Shown piece by piece: positions 15,761 through 22,008 of a stretch of 22,008 bases of DNA (within the stretch, counting starts at the first letter, position 1; each line of letters starts with the position of its first letter). Source of the stretch: Granulosicoccus sp964498925 (GTDB lineage: Bacteria; Pseudomonadota; Gammaproteobacteria; Granulosicoccales; Granulosicoccaceae); the NCBI GenBank assembly GCA_964498925.1, contig CAZCKD010000032.1:1-22008 (forward strand). The letters run 5' to 3'. Position numbers and translations under genes: made by a program. The notes beneath the pieces are model-generated. The model searched no databases. It was not told the origin of the DNA and saw only the letters and a program-made list of their open reading frames with translations.

Positions 15761-15816
15761 CTCCTTATGGAGTGATTGCGTGTGTTTCGGACGTAACATT
15801 ACGCTAGACTTGGCGG

Positions 15817-16986
15817 GTGTCCATTCCCGATTTATTCTGGTTTCTACTGCCGATAGCCGCCGCTGCAGGTTGGTTTGCCGCCAGACGTAGTGAATCGTCA
15901 TCGTCTAAAAACCTTTGGGATTACACCAGCGATTTTCATCAAAATCTGAATGTCTTGCTGTCTGATAAGCAAGAACAGCCTGTCGAGCTATTCACCAATC
16001 CCAACAGTACCGACCGGAATACTGCCGAAACTCATATCGCGCTGGGAAATTATTATCGACAACGCGGTGATATGGAGAGAGCACTCTTCATGCACCAGAG
16101 CGTGCTCGACAATGAAAAGTTGGACGCGGAAACACGGGCGAGCGCACGTTTTGAGTTGGCGTCCGACTACGTGTCGGCTGGGCTGTTAGATCGATCAGAA
16201 AACGTATTTAAGGACTTGATCGCATCCGGTCACCGTCAACTTGATGCTTATCATTGTCTCTTGCAGATGCACGAGCGAGAAGGTGATTGGCTGCAGGCGA
16301 TAAATATTGCCGATGAGGCTCAACGCACCACCAGCGAATCGCTAGCGCCTCAGATTGCTCACTACTACTGTGAGTTGGCGTCGGATTCGATGAAAGCAGA
16401 CGCTTACGACACTGCTGAAGTGCAACTCCAATCAGCTCTGGAAAATGACGGTGACTGCGCGCGAGCCATCATGATGCTTGCGGAATTAGCTATGCAAAGA
16501 GAAGATTTTGATAAAGCTAATGTACTCTACGAGCGAGTGCAGAATCTGCGCGCAGAATTGATGCCGGAGATCATCGAAAAACGCTTTGAAGTTTTCCGAC
16601 AGGCAAAAGATGAAAAAGCGCTAGACGCTTTTCTAAAAAGAATCTACGAGCAGCGCAATGCCTATTCGGTGATTCGAACCACGCGCGCAGTCATTGCGGA
16701 GCGACACGGTGCGGACTTGGCAGATCGTTTTTTTAAAGACCAGATTTTAAAACGACCGTCATTGAAAGGTCTGCGCGACTGGGTGCATGATCAGATCGAG
16801 CAAAGCAAGGCCGGTGAACGGGAAAAAGTACGAGTCATTCGGGATTTGCTGGATCAGGTGGTCGAAGACAAACCCGTTTACCGATGCAAGTCATGTGGGT
16901 TTCAGGGTAACGTTATGCACTGGCGTTGCCCCAGTTGTGAGCAGTGGGACAGTGTTTCAACCATTATCGGAGTAGAAGGGGAATGA
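15817..16986 (+). CDS. lapB: Lipopolysaccharide assembly protein B
   Basis: LapB (YciM) is an inner-membrane TPR protein that in E. coli adjusts lipopolysaccharide synthesis by controlling FtsH-mediated turnover of LpxC. The 389-residue length equals that of E. coli. An N-terminal membrane anchor lies at about 5-21 (LFWFLLPIAAAAGWFAA). TPR repeats cover about 70-300 (AETHIALGNYYRQRGDMERA and later copies). A rubredoxin-like zinc knuckle has cysteines at 357, 360, 371 and 374, the same numbering as E. coli. The start is GTG; a GGCGGG run just before it may serve as a ribosome site. Its TGA overlaps the pyrF ATG by 4 bases. In E. coli lapA sits directly upstream, but no such gene is present here. 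Confidence 0.96.
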   Translation: MSIPDLFWFLLPIAAAAGWFAARRSESSSSKNLWDYTSDFHQNLNVLLSDKQEQPVELFTNPNSTDRNTAETHIALGNYYRQRGDMERALFMHQSVLDNEKLDAETRASARFELASDYVSAGLLDRSENVFKDLIASGHRQLDAYHCLLQMHEREGDWLQAINIADEAQRTTSESLAPQIAHYYCELASDSMKADAYDTAEVQLQSALENDGDCARAIMMLAELAMQREDFDKANVLYERVQNLRAELMPEIIEKRFEVFRQAKDEKALDAFLKRIYEQRNAYSVIRTTRAVIAERHGADLADRFFKDQILKRPSLKGLRDWVHDQIEQSKAGEREKVRVIRDLLDQVVEDKPVYRCKSCGFQGNVMHWRCPSCEQWDSVSTIIGVEGE

Positions 16987-17753
16987 ACAGAATAATAACC
17001 GCCTTGGATTTTTCCGATGTCAACAAAGCTTCTGATCTGGTAGACAGGCTGGAGCCCGAACTGACACGACTGAAAATAGGTAACCAGCTATTTACGCTAG
17101 CCGGGCCTGCATTTGTTGAACGTTGCCAGGCAAAAGGCTTTGATGTTTTTCTCGATCTCAAGTACCACGATATTCCCAACACCGTAGCCAGCGCTTTGGA
17201 AGCGGCAGCCTCACTGGGTGTGTGGATGGTCAATGTGCACGCCAGCGGTGGTCCGGCCATGCTCAGTGCGGCAAGAGATGCCATCAAGCAATACGACAAA
17301 GATGCCGCGACGGGTGGAGGCACTCGAGTTATCGGTGTCACCGTGCTAACTAGTCTGGATCGAGCCCAGATGGCAGCATCGGGTTTGGATGTTGATCCGG
17401 CCGAGCAGGTGACTCGCTTGGCTAAGCTAGCCAGAGAGGCGGCGCTGGATGGTGTCGTCTGTTCACCTCACGAAGTCGGCTTGATCCGGTCTATCGCCAA
17501 AAACAATTTTCTCACGATAACGCCGGGTGTCCGTCCAGATCCTGCCAGTGCTGTTCCTTTGTCCACGATATCCAGCCATGGTGGAAAACCGGACGATCAA
17601 CGTCGAACGCTCACACCATTTGATGCGATACTAGCCGGCAGTGATTTTTTAGTGATTGGACGGCCGATAACACAAGCGGCAACACCTGTGGACGTACTGG
17701 CTGCATTGGCGGCAGAAGTTCAGATTGCAGCCTCGCAGGCTTCGGTCGGTTGA
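16983..17753 (+). CDS. pyrF: Orotidine 5'-phosphate decarboxylase
   Basis: PyrF decarboxylates OMP to UMP, the last step of pyrimidine synthesis. From ATG 16983 it has 256 residues. This start is chosen because AAGGGGA lies directly upstream and MNRIITALDFSD is the expected N-terminus; an upstream ATG at 16944 lies inside lapB. The catalytic D-x-K-x-x-D is DLKYHD (D58, K60, D63), with the partner lysine K31 in RLKIGNQLF. The phosphate-binding end is visible as ITPGVRPD and DFLVIGRPITQA. The ATGA overlap with lapB repeats the lapB-pyrF pairing known from E. coli. Confidence 0.97.
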   Translation: MNRIITALDFSDVNKASDLVDRLEPELTRLKIGNQLFTLAGPAFVERCQAKGFDVFLDLKYHDIPNTVASALEAAASLGVWMVNVHASGGPAMLSAARDAIKQYDKDAATGGGTRVIGVTVLTSLDRAQMAASGLDVDPAEQVTRLAKLAREAALDGVVCSPHEVGLIRSIAKNNFLTITPGVRPDPASAVPLSTISSHGGKPDDQRRTLTPFDAILAGSDFLVIGRPITQAATPVDVLAALAAEVQIAASQASVG

Positions 17754-17799
17754 AGTGCACTGTCTGTCCACTAACCATTGATTCGACGGTAAGCCATAC

Positions 17800-18402
17800 A
17801 TGAGCGCTGATACAAAAATCTATATCTCGGCCCAGCAATTATTGGAAGACTCTCTGGAGTTGGGGAGGCAAATATTAGCCAGTGATTTCCGGCCCAACTT
17901 TATCGTTGGTGTCTGGCGGGGTGGGACGCCTGTGGGCATTATGGTTCAGGAGCTATTGGATTTTTACGGTGTTGGCACCGATCACATCTCCATTCGTACC
18001 TCTTCCTATGCCGGTATGAACAAACGCAAGAATAATGTTCGGGTCCACGGCTTGAGTTACCTCACACGCAAAATGAATGAAGAGGATTCCCTTCTTATCG
18101 TCGACGACGTTTTTGATACCGGCTTAAGTGTTAAAGCCATACTCGATAAACTCCGTGAGCGCGCCCGTAAGAATCTACCGCACGATGTTAGGGTTGCCAC
18201 CGCCTATTTTAAGCCTGGCAAAAATCGCACTGACTTCGAGCCTGATTTTTGTGCTCATAAAACAGATGACTGGCTCGTATTTCCTCACGAGATGGAAGGC
18301 TTATCAAAAGAAGAGATTCAAAAAAACAAGCCTCACCTGGTGCCTGTTATGGAATCTCTGGATGGCATCATCGAGCCTGCCAAGATGCGAATGGATGATT
18401 AG
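17800..18402 (+). CDS. Purine-type phosphoribosyltransferase
   Basis: The 200-residue protein belongs to the type I phosphoribosyltransferase family. The PRPP-binding motif LLIVDDVFDTGLS is at 98-110 and the pyrophosphate-loop segment IVGVWRGGTPVG at about 35-46. The WRGG phrase and the C-terminal TDDWLVFPHE suggest a Gpt/Hpt-like enzyme that would salvage guanine, xanthine or hypoxanthine to the nucleotide. The base cannot be settled from sequence. The start is ATG 17800 with only a weak GGTAAG upstream. It follows pyrF after 46 bases, so cotranscription is possible, and precedes the leucine tRNA by 150 bases with no clear terminator. Confidence 0.8.
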   Translation: MSADTKIYISAQQLLEDSLELGRQILASDFRPNFIVGVWRGGTPVGIMVQELLDFYGVGTDHISIRTSSYAGMNKRKNNVRVHGLSYLTRKMNEEDSLLIVDDVFDTGLSVKAILDKLRERARKNLPHDVRVATAYFKPGKNRTDFEPDFCAHKTDDWLVFPHEMEGLSKEEIQKNKPHLVPVMESLDGIIEPAKMRMDD

Positions 18403-18512
18403 CCCAAAGTGGCTGGATTGAAGTTAGGCCCGGCTTTAGCACGACAATTTGCATGGTTTGTCATTCAATACGAGCAATATTCACACAATCGCGTATTTTT
18501 TCTTCCTGATGC

Positions 18513-18541
18513 TTGTTGTTATCGGCGAACTTGCCTAAACT
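18513..18541 (+). promoter_or_regulatory. Candidate promoter for tRNA-Leu
   Basis: TTGTTG (18513-18518) and TAAACT (18536-18541) are separated by exactly 17 bases and end 11 bases before the mature tRNA. A GC-rich discriminator (CTGCTGCGC) follows the -10, as in many stable-RNA promoters. Each hexamer matches only moderately. Confidence 0.35.
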
Positions 18542-18552
18542 TCTGCTGCGCT

Positions 18553-18639
18553 GCCGGAGTGGTGGAATTGGTAGACACGCCGGATTCAAAATCCGGTTCT
18601 GGAAACAGAGTGCGAGTTCAAGTCTCGCCTCCGGCACCA
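18553..18639 (+). tRNA. tRNA-Leu (anticodon CAA)
   Basis: The 87-base gene folds fully. The acceptor stem is GCCGGAG (18553-18559) with CTCCGGC (18629-18635), discriminator A and an encoded CCA (18637-18639). The anticodon stem CCGGA/TCCGG encloses TTCAAAA with anticodon CAA at 18587-18589, reading UUG codons. The T arm is GCGAG-TTCAAGT-CTCGC. A long variable arm, as expected for class II leucine tRNA, lies between. It resembles the E. coli tRNA-Leu(CAA) as I recall it. queA begins 22 bases after the CCA, so the two may share a primary transcript. Confidence 0.98.
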
Positions 18640-18661
18640 AGCGCGAGAATGCTTACCCTTC

Positions 18662-19825
18662 ATGTCAGAAAGCCCCCCAGATTCAGCACCCTCCGATGAG
18701 GCTAACATCAAGCCATTCCGGTTGAGTGACTATGCCTACGATTTACCCGCATCACTGATCGCGCAATCGCCTCTCGCGGGCCGCAGCGATAGTCGGCTTC
18801 TGGAAATGTCTGGAAAAACCGTCCGTCACCTGGGTGTTCGCGATCTCGCGGATTTACTGAATCCCGGCGACCATCTGGTATTCAACAATACCCGTGTTAT
18901 CCCTGCAAGGTTGTACGGTGAAAAGCAAACCGGAGGAAAGCTGGAGCTAATGGTTGAAAGACTATCGGGAAGCGATGTGCTGTTAGCCAAAATTCGCTCC
19001 AGCAAGTCACCAAAACCCGGTTCAAAAATATACCTTCACCCGCAGGCATCATCCGCATCGAGCTCTGCCGGAGCTCTCCCTAGCTCTGACGTTAGCGATT
19101 CAGCAGAACCTCTTGCGTTGACGGTCCTTGGCAGAGAGCACGATTTGTTCGAGCTCAAAGCCGATACTCACGACGGATGCGATCTCGCCACCTTTATTGA
19201 GCAGCACGGTGATATCCCTCTGCCTCCGTATATTGAGCGAAAGCCGGACGAAGAAGATCTGGAACGCTACCAGACGGTATTTGCAGAGAAGCCCGGTGCG
19301 GTCGCAGCGCCAACTGCAGGCTTGCACTTTGATGAGGCCTTGATGAAATCCCTTGCCGATAAGGGCGTGACGCATAGCTTCATCACGCTGCATGTTGGCG
19401 CAGGAACATTTCAACCGGTGAGAGTGGAGAATCCGGCAGAACACGTGATGCATGCGGAGAGAGTCTCTGTTGAAGCTGAAACAGTTGCGGCCATCGAGTC
19501 TGCCAAAGCACGTGGTAACCGGGTCCTTGCGGTCGGCACCACCTCTGTTCGTGCTTTGGAAGCCTCCGCACAGGCATCAGGAAAGGTTGAGATTTTTCAG
19601 GGTGACACTCGACTGTTTTTAACACCCGGTGCCAAGTTTCATGTGGTGGATGCCATGTTCACCAATTTCCATCTACCTGAATCTACCTTGTTGATGCTGG
19701 TCGCAGCATTTGCCGGGCTAGACGAAACATTGTCCGCCTACCGTGAAGCTGTCGAGCAGCGGTACCGATTTTTCAGTTACGGTGACGCTATGCTGGTTTG
19801 GCCTAAACGCGGAGATCAATCGTGA
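18662..19825 (+). CDS. queA: S-adenosylmethionine:tRNA ribosyltransferase-isomerase
   Basis: QueA transfers the ribosyl part of S-adenosylmethionine to preQ1 at tRNA position 34 to make epoxyqueuosine. It has 387 residues against about 356 in E. coli. Conserved segments are LIAQSPLAGRSDSRLL, LVFNNTRVIPARLYG, PLPPYIERKPDEEDLERYQTVF, AAPTAGLHFDE and TNFHLPESTLLMLV. The extra length is an N-terminal extension of about 16 residues (SESPPDSAPSDEANIK) and a Ser/Ala-rich insert at about 129-150 (SSASSSAGALPSSDVSDSAE). The start has no clear ribosome site. Its GTGA junction overlaps tgt by 4 bases, so the two consecutive queuosine enzymes are coupled. The upstream leucine tRNA is not a queuosine substrate, because it lacks a GUN anticodon. 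Confidence 0.97.
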   Translation: MSESPPDSAPSDEANIKPFRLSDYAYDLPASLIAQSPLAGRSDSRLLEMSGKTVRHLGVRDLADLLNPGDHLVFNNTRVIPARLYGEKQTGGKLELMVERLSGSDVLLAKIRSSKSPKPGSKIYLHPQASSASSSAGALPSSDVSDSAEPLALTVLGREHDLFELKADTHDGCDLATFIEQHGDIPLPPYIERKPDEEDLERYQTVFAEKPGAVAAPTAGLHFDEALMKSLADKGVTHSFITLHVGAGTFQPVRVENPAEHVMHAERVSVEAETVAAIESAKARGNRVLAVGTTSVRALEASAQASGKVEIFQGDTRLFLTPGAKFHVVDAMFTNFHLPESTLLMLVAAFAGLDETLSAYREAVEQRYRFFSYGDAMLVWPKRGDQS

Positions 19826-20937
19826 ATTTCAATTTCGAATTGCAATCCACTGACGGTGGCGCTCGTCGCGGTGAATTGCAGTTTTCGCGAGGGAAGGTGC
19901 AAACACCGGCCTTTATGCCTGTCGGCACCTACGGCACTGTTAAATCGGTGACCCCGGAAGAGGTTACCGAGATTGGCGCGGAAATTCTGTTGGGTAACAC
20001 CTTCCACCTTTGGTTAAGACCTGGAACAGAAATCATTGCCCAGCACGGAGATCTCCATGATTTCATGAATTGGTCGGGACCCATCTTGACAGACTCCGGT
20101 GGTTTCCAGGTTTTCAGTCTGGCTAAGCTTAGAAAAATTGATGAAACCGGAGTACGTTTCAGATCGCCTATAAATGGTTCCGAGGTTTTCCTCAGCCCGG
20201 AAGAGTCCATGCGTATTCAGACCGTTCTGGGCTCTGACATTGTCATGGCTTTTGATGAATGCACGCCCTATCCGGCGACGCGACAGCAAGCCGCGGAATC
20301 CATGGAATTATCCATGCGCTGGGCTGCACGGTGTCGAGATGAGTTTCAATCGCTGGAAAATCCAAACGCTTTATTTGGCATCGTGCAGGGCGGCATGTAC
20401 GAGGACTTACGAAAACAATCCAGCGATGCGCTCGTTGAAATAGGTTTTCCTGGCTACGCGGTCGGCGGGCTCGCGGTTGGGGAAGAAAAATCGATAAGGG
20501 ATACCGTGCTGGATCAAACCGTGCCGTTCCTTCCGTCTACAGCACCGAGATATCTAATGGGTGTCGGTAAACCGGAGGATATTGTTTCAGCCGTGGAGCG
20601 GGGAATAGACATGTTTGATTGTGTGCTGCCGACGCGCAATGCGCGTAACGACTACATCTACACCAGCTACGGGGATATCCGCCTGCGCAACGCCAGATTC
20701 CGCACAGACACTGGGCCGATTGATGCGCAATGCAGCTGTTACACCTGTCAAAACTATAGCCGTGCTTATTTGTACCACTTGTCTAAATGTGGCGAAATTC
20801 TAGGCTCTCGCCTCAATACCATCCATAACCTTCACTACTACCAACAGTTGATGTTGGGGATACGGACGGCGATCGAGAAGGGGGAGTTTGCGCAATTCAC
20901 CAAGGAATTTGAGCATATGAGGTCCCAGGGCGCCTAG
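19822..20937 (+). CDS. tgt: Queuine/preQ1 tRNA-guanine transglycosylase
   Basis: Tgt exchanges guanine 34 for preQ1 in tRNAs with GUN anticodons (Asp, Asn, His, Tyr). The 371-residue length is normal. The catalytic aspartates are D91 in TDSGGFQVFSL and D266 in MFDCVLPTRNARN. GIVQGGMYEDLR and GYAVGGLAVGE form the base pocket. The zinc site is C304, C306, C309 (CSCYTC) and H335 (NTIHNLHYY). The start is GTG at 19822, with GGAG seven bases upstream, overlapping the queA stop. yajC follows after about 97 bases that hold a promoter. Confidence 0.98.
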   Translation: MNFNFELQSTDGGARRGELQFSRGKVQTPAFMPVGTYGTVKSVTPEEVTEIGAEILLGNTFHLWLRPGTEIIAQHGDLHDFMNWSGPILTDSGGFQVFSLAKLRKIDETGVRFRSPINGSEVFLSPEESMRIQTVLGSDIVMAFDECTPYPATRQQAAESMELSMRWAARCRDEFQSLENPNALFGIVQGGMYEDLRKQSSDALVEIGFPGYAVGGLAVGEEKSIRDTVLDQTVPFLPSTAPRYLMGVGKPEDIVSAVERGIDMFDCVLPTRNARNDYIYTSYGDIRLRNARFRTDTGPIDAQCSCYTCQNYSRAYLYHLSKCGEILGSRLNTIHNLHYYQQLMLGIRTAIEKGEFAQFTKEFEHMRSQGA

Positions 20938-20965
20938 TAACCTCGCTAACCAGTCGCCAGCCATA

Positions 20966-20994
20966 CGAATCGCATACGCAGTCTATGGCATAAT
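20966..20994 (+). promoter_or_regulatory. Extended -10 promoter for yajC-secD
   Basis: TGG CATAAT at 20986-20994 is an extended -10 element with five of six matches to TATAAT. It lies 40 bases before the yajC ATG. The -35 region (from about 20966) is poor. It resembles the gyrA element in this window (TGG TAGAAT) and would let yajC-secD be transcribed independently of queA-tgt. Confidence 0.5.
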
Positions 20995-21034
20995 TACGCG
21001 TTAATTTTTGCCCAATCACTTACGAGCATACATC

Positions 21035-21361
21035 ATGGATTTTTTCATCAGTAACGCATACGCACAGTCAGCCGGTGGAGCCGGTGGGTCCCTAATGGGC
21101 ATTCTCCCATTGTTACTCATGCTGCCTATTTTCTACTTCCTGATGATTCGTCCTCAGCAAAAGCGCATGAAAGAACATAAGGCAATGGTCGAAGCCTTGA
21201 AAAAGGGCGATGAGGTCGTTACCAATGGAGGATTGGGCGGAACTGTGACTAAGGTCGGGGACGCATTTCTAACCATGCGCGTCGCGGAAGGAATGGAAGT
21301 CAATGTTCAGAAGCAAGCAGTCGCAGCACTGTTACCTAATGGAACTTTGAAAGCCGTATAG
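21035..21361 (+). CDS. yajC: Preprotein translocase subunit YajC
   Basis: YajC is a small inner-membrane partner of SecD-SecF, which aids late stages of Sec export. From ATG 21035 it has 108 residues, against 110 in E. coli. A TTG at 21008 would add nine residues, but MDFFISNAYAQ is the typical N-terminus. A single membrane helix at about 19-38 (LMGILPLLLMLPIFYFLMI) is followed by the hallmark RPQQKRMKEHKAMV and the cytoplasmic VVTNGGLGGTV. secD starts 53 bases later, in the conserved tgt-yajC-secD order. Confidence 0.97.
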   Translation: MDFFISNAYAQSAGGAGGSLMGILPLLLMLPIFYFLMIRPQQKRMKEHKAMVEALKKGDEVVTNGGLGGTVTKVGDAFLTMRVAEGMEVNVQKQAVAALLPNGTLKAV

Positions 21362-21414
21362 CTACCAACTTCACGCCTGTCTTTTATCGCCGAACTTCAT
21401 AAAGCGTTTTTAGC

Positions 21415-22008
21415 ATGACTAATGTAAATCCCATCTGGAAGACGGTTCTTTTAGCTGCTGTCGTGATCGTGGGTGTGCTATTTGCGCTACCCAACATCTT
21501 CGGAAGTGATCCAGCCGTTCAGATTTCAGGGCGCAATAACGCCCTGACTCAGGCTGACACCGATATGTTTACCCGCACGTTATCTCGAGCGGGTTTTGAC
21601 AACATTGAAGTGCGGGAAGAAGATGGGCGATACCTGGCATTATTCGCCAGCGAAGACGACCAGATAAAAGGACGTGATGTTTTGTCTGAGGCTCTCGACC
21701 CTAACCAGTACCTAACGGCGCTGAATCTTGTCGATGGCAGTCCTGAATGGCTAAGAAACATCGCAGCGCCAATGTATCTTGGGTTGGATTTAAGAGGTGG
21801 TGTCCACTTCCTGATGGAAGTCGACATGAATGCCGCGCTGACCTCAGCCGAAGAGCGTTACGTTCCTGATTGGAAACGTCTGGTGCGTGCCGAGAAAATC
21901 CGCGGCACCTCTATCCAACACAGAAACGGTGAGCTATCAGCGCGATTTCGTGATGTCGCTAACCGAGATCGCATGTTGCCGGCATTTCGTGAAGACGACG
22001 GTTTTTAT
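21415..22008 (+). CDS. secD: Protein translocase subunit SecD, N-terminal part
   Basis: Only the first 198 codons are present; the gene runs off the right edge. SecD with SecF uses the proton gradient to pull exported proteins across the inner membrane. A first membrane helix lies at about 9-26 (KTVLLAAVVIVGVLFALP). The periplasmic P1 region then starts, with the signature YLGLDLRGGVHFLMEVDM at about 121-138. The start ATG 21415 is placed by alignment with the family's short N-terminal arm; no strong ribosome site precedes it. No frameshift is seen in the visible part. Confidence 0.97.
   Translation, partial: MTNVNPIWKTVLLAAVVIVGVLFALPNIFGSDPAVQISGRNNALTQADTDMFTRTLSRAGFDNIEVREEDGRYLALFASEDDQIKGRDVLSEALDPNQYLTALNLVDGSPEWLRNIAAPMYLGLDLRGGVHFLMEVDMNAALTSAEERYVPDWKRLVRAEKIRGTSIQHRNGELSARFRDVANRDRMLPAFREDDGFY

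Noticed and set aside
16944..16982. Upstream ATG start for pyrF
   Set aside because: It would add 13 residues inside lapB; ATG 16983 has an AAGGGGA ribosome site and the expected N-terminus.
18553..18662. tRNA-Leu as an integration site for a mobile element
   Set aside because: No integrase, no repeated tRNA 3' end and no foreign-looking genes follow; queA and tgt come directly after.
1..22008. CRISPR array, insertion sequence, prophage or defence cassette
   Set aside because: No regularly spaced repeats, transposase or integrase frames, or defence-family motifs were seen on either strand.

Overview
The window looks like chromosomal housekeeping DNA from a gammaproteobacterium of moderate GC content. 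I base this on the family signatures (YciK-type SDR, UbiG, GyrA with Escherichia coli-like residue numbering, bifunctional PheA, LapB, IhfB) and on gene order. The order ubiG - mtaD / gyrA - serC - pheA - tyrA - aroA - cmk - rpsA - ihfB matches what I recall of Pseudomonas and its relatives. I cannot name a genus. Several starts are TTG or GTG (serC, cmk, aroA, lapB, tgt and the squalene/phytoene-synthase-like gene).

Layout. Bases 2-166 (+) are the 3' end of an unidentified gene cut by the window edge. Bases 208-4115 (-) hold a leftward cluster, transcribed mtaD - ubiG - squalene/phytoene-synthase-like gene - yciK. A divergent intergenic region (4116-4266) carries a good extended -10 promoter for gyrA. 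Bases 4267-10104 (+) are gyrA - serC - pheA - tyrA, with 4-bp overlaps at serC/pheA and pheA/tyrA. An exported protein with a GlyGly-CTERM-like tail lies in reverse at 10119-11210, between tyrA and aroA. Bases 11369-17753 (+) are aroA - cmk - (terminator and leader) - rpsA - (large hairpin) - ihfB - lapB - pyrF. A purine-type phosphoribosyltransferase gene follows, then tRNA-Leu(CAA), then queA - tgt - yajC - secD, with secD cut by the right edge.

Functionally the window joins several core processes. They are ubiquinone methylation with deamination of the resulting S-adenosylhomocysteine (UbiG, MtaD), DNA supercoiling (GyrA), and serine and aromatic amino acid synthesis (SerC, PheA, TyrA, AroA). 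They also include CMP recycling (Cmk), translation initiation (S1), nucleoid architecture (IHF-beta), LPS control (LapB), pyrimidine synthesis (PyrF), queuosine tRNA modification (QueA, Tgt) and Sec export (YajC, SecD).

No CRISPR array, insertion sequence, prophage, toxin-antitoxin pair or defence cassette was seen, and no stretch over 300 bases lacks a gene. I do not see a clearly new system. The points most worth a second look are the degenerate squalene/phytoene-synthase-like gene where Pseudomonas has mupP, the reversed exported gene that splits the aromatic cluster, the intrinsic terminator just upstream of rpsA, and the long U-tract-less hairpin between rpsA and ihfB.
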